Of a stretch of 5,663 nucleotides of DNA, positions 5,314 to 5,663 are shown piece by piece (position 1 is the first letter of the stretch; each line of letters starts with the position of its first letter). The DNA is from Verrucomicrobiota bacterium (GTDB lineage: Bacteria > Verrucomicrobiota > Verrucomicrobiae > Chthoniobacterales > UBA10450). A program made the translations under genes and the position numbers. Under the pieces are notes generated by a model. It was not told the origin of the DNA. It saw only the letters and a program-made list of their open reading frames with translations, and ran no database searches. The stretch covers positions 1 to 5,663 of the forward strand of contig QHOZ01000103.1 in NCBI GenBank assembly GCA_003219495.1. The letters run 5' to 3'.

Positions 5314-5663
5314 ATGGAACAACTTAACCTTTTGGCCGTCGCACTCGGCCTGGCCACCCTGGCCGGGATCAATCTCTATCTAACTGTCTTCGCGACCGGT
5401 CTCGCGATTCATTTTCATTGGATCACGCTCTCGCCTCAATACCAGTCGCTCGAAGTCCTGGGCAACCCGTGGATCATCGCCATCGCGGGCGTGCTTTATT
5501 TTCTGGAATTTTTCGCCGACAAAATCCCGTGGGTCGATTCGATCTGGGATGCCGTGCACACGGTTATCCGTCCCATCGGCGGCGCATTTCTCGCCATTCA
5601 AGTGCTCGGTCATTCCGATCCTGTATTTGCGATAATCGTCGGACTCCTGGGCGGCGGCTCGTC
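5314..5663 (+). CDS. DUF4126 domain membrane protein (partial, right edge)
   Basis: The frame from ATG at 5314 is open for 116 codons and continues past the window. It matches the DUF4126 family of small integral membrane proteins of unknown function. Landmarks are LGLATLAGINLYLTVFATGL near the start, NPWIIAIAGVLYFLEFFADK at about residues 51-70, then IPWVDSIWDAVHTVIRPIGG at 71-90. Hydrophobic segments lie at about 4-33, 52-68 and 86-99, with another beginning near 104. It is divergent from serS with 92 bases between the starts. No Shine-Dalgarno is visible before the ATG. The C-terminal part cannot be judged, and nothing in the context suggests a specific role. Confidence 0.85.
   Translation, partial: MEQLNLLAVALGLATLAGINLYLTVFATGLAIHFHWITLSPQYQSLEVLGNPWIIAIAGVLYFLEFFADKIPWVDSIWDAVHTVIRPIGGAFLAIQVLGHSDPVFAIIVGLLGGGS

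Noticed and set aside
5380..5613. Minus-strand open frame of 77 codons
   Set aside because: It lies entirely inside the DUF4126 gene, whose plus-strand sequence is well conserved.

Overview
The window carries an ordinary bacterial chromosomal segment made up of envelope-biogenesis and housekeeping genes. It suggests a Gram-negative, moderately GC-rich bacterium, because an LptE-type lipoprotein and a BamD-type protein imply an LPS-bearing outer membrane. The long low-complexity BamD tail, the DUF4126 and kinesin-light-chain-type TPR genes, and the scarcity of Shine-Dalgarno sequences fit Verrucomicrobiota (soil Chthoniobacterales type). That placement is an inference from gene content, not proven. 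I see no mobile element, CRISPR array, phage gene or toxin-antitoxin pair.

Layout. On the minus strand, 1-102 is the start of an unidentified membrane-anchored or exported protein running off the left edge. A tRNA-Leu(CAG) gene lies at 181-261. A TPR-repeat gene (326-1160) follows, with its last repeat broken by a frameshift. Further upstream on the same strand is a two-gene outer-membrane unit: a BamD-like gene (2939 down to 1723, also frameshifted near 2223) whose stop codon overlaps the GTG start of lptE (1726-1220). A possible terminator lies at the lptE end. On the plus strand, a DUF72 gene (3078-3953) is transcribed divergently from bamD. It converges on serS (seryl-tRNA synthetase, 5221-3950, minus), and the two stop codons share the same TTAA. 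Divergent from serS, a DUF4126 membrane protein starts at 5314 and runs off the right edge.

How the genes work together. BamD helps insert beta-barrels, including LptD, into the outer membrane, and LptE is the partner and plug of LptD. Their translational coupling is therefore biologically sensible. SerRS and tRNA-Leu are translation genes and are not linked to that unit.

Most worth checking. Two genes within about 1.8 kb carry frame disruptions, and both look like short internal deletions rather than single-base slips. For the TPR gene the 126-nt repeat period lets the missing length be estimated at 44 nt. Separately, the best promoters for bamD and serS sit so close to their ATG codons that the mRNAs would be leaderless or nearly so. 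I did not find a clearly new biological system here.
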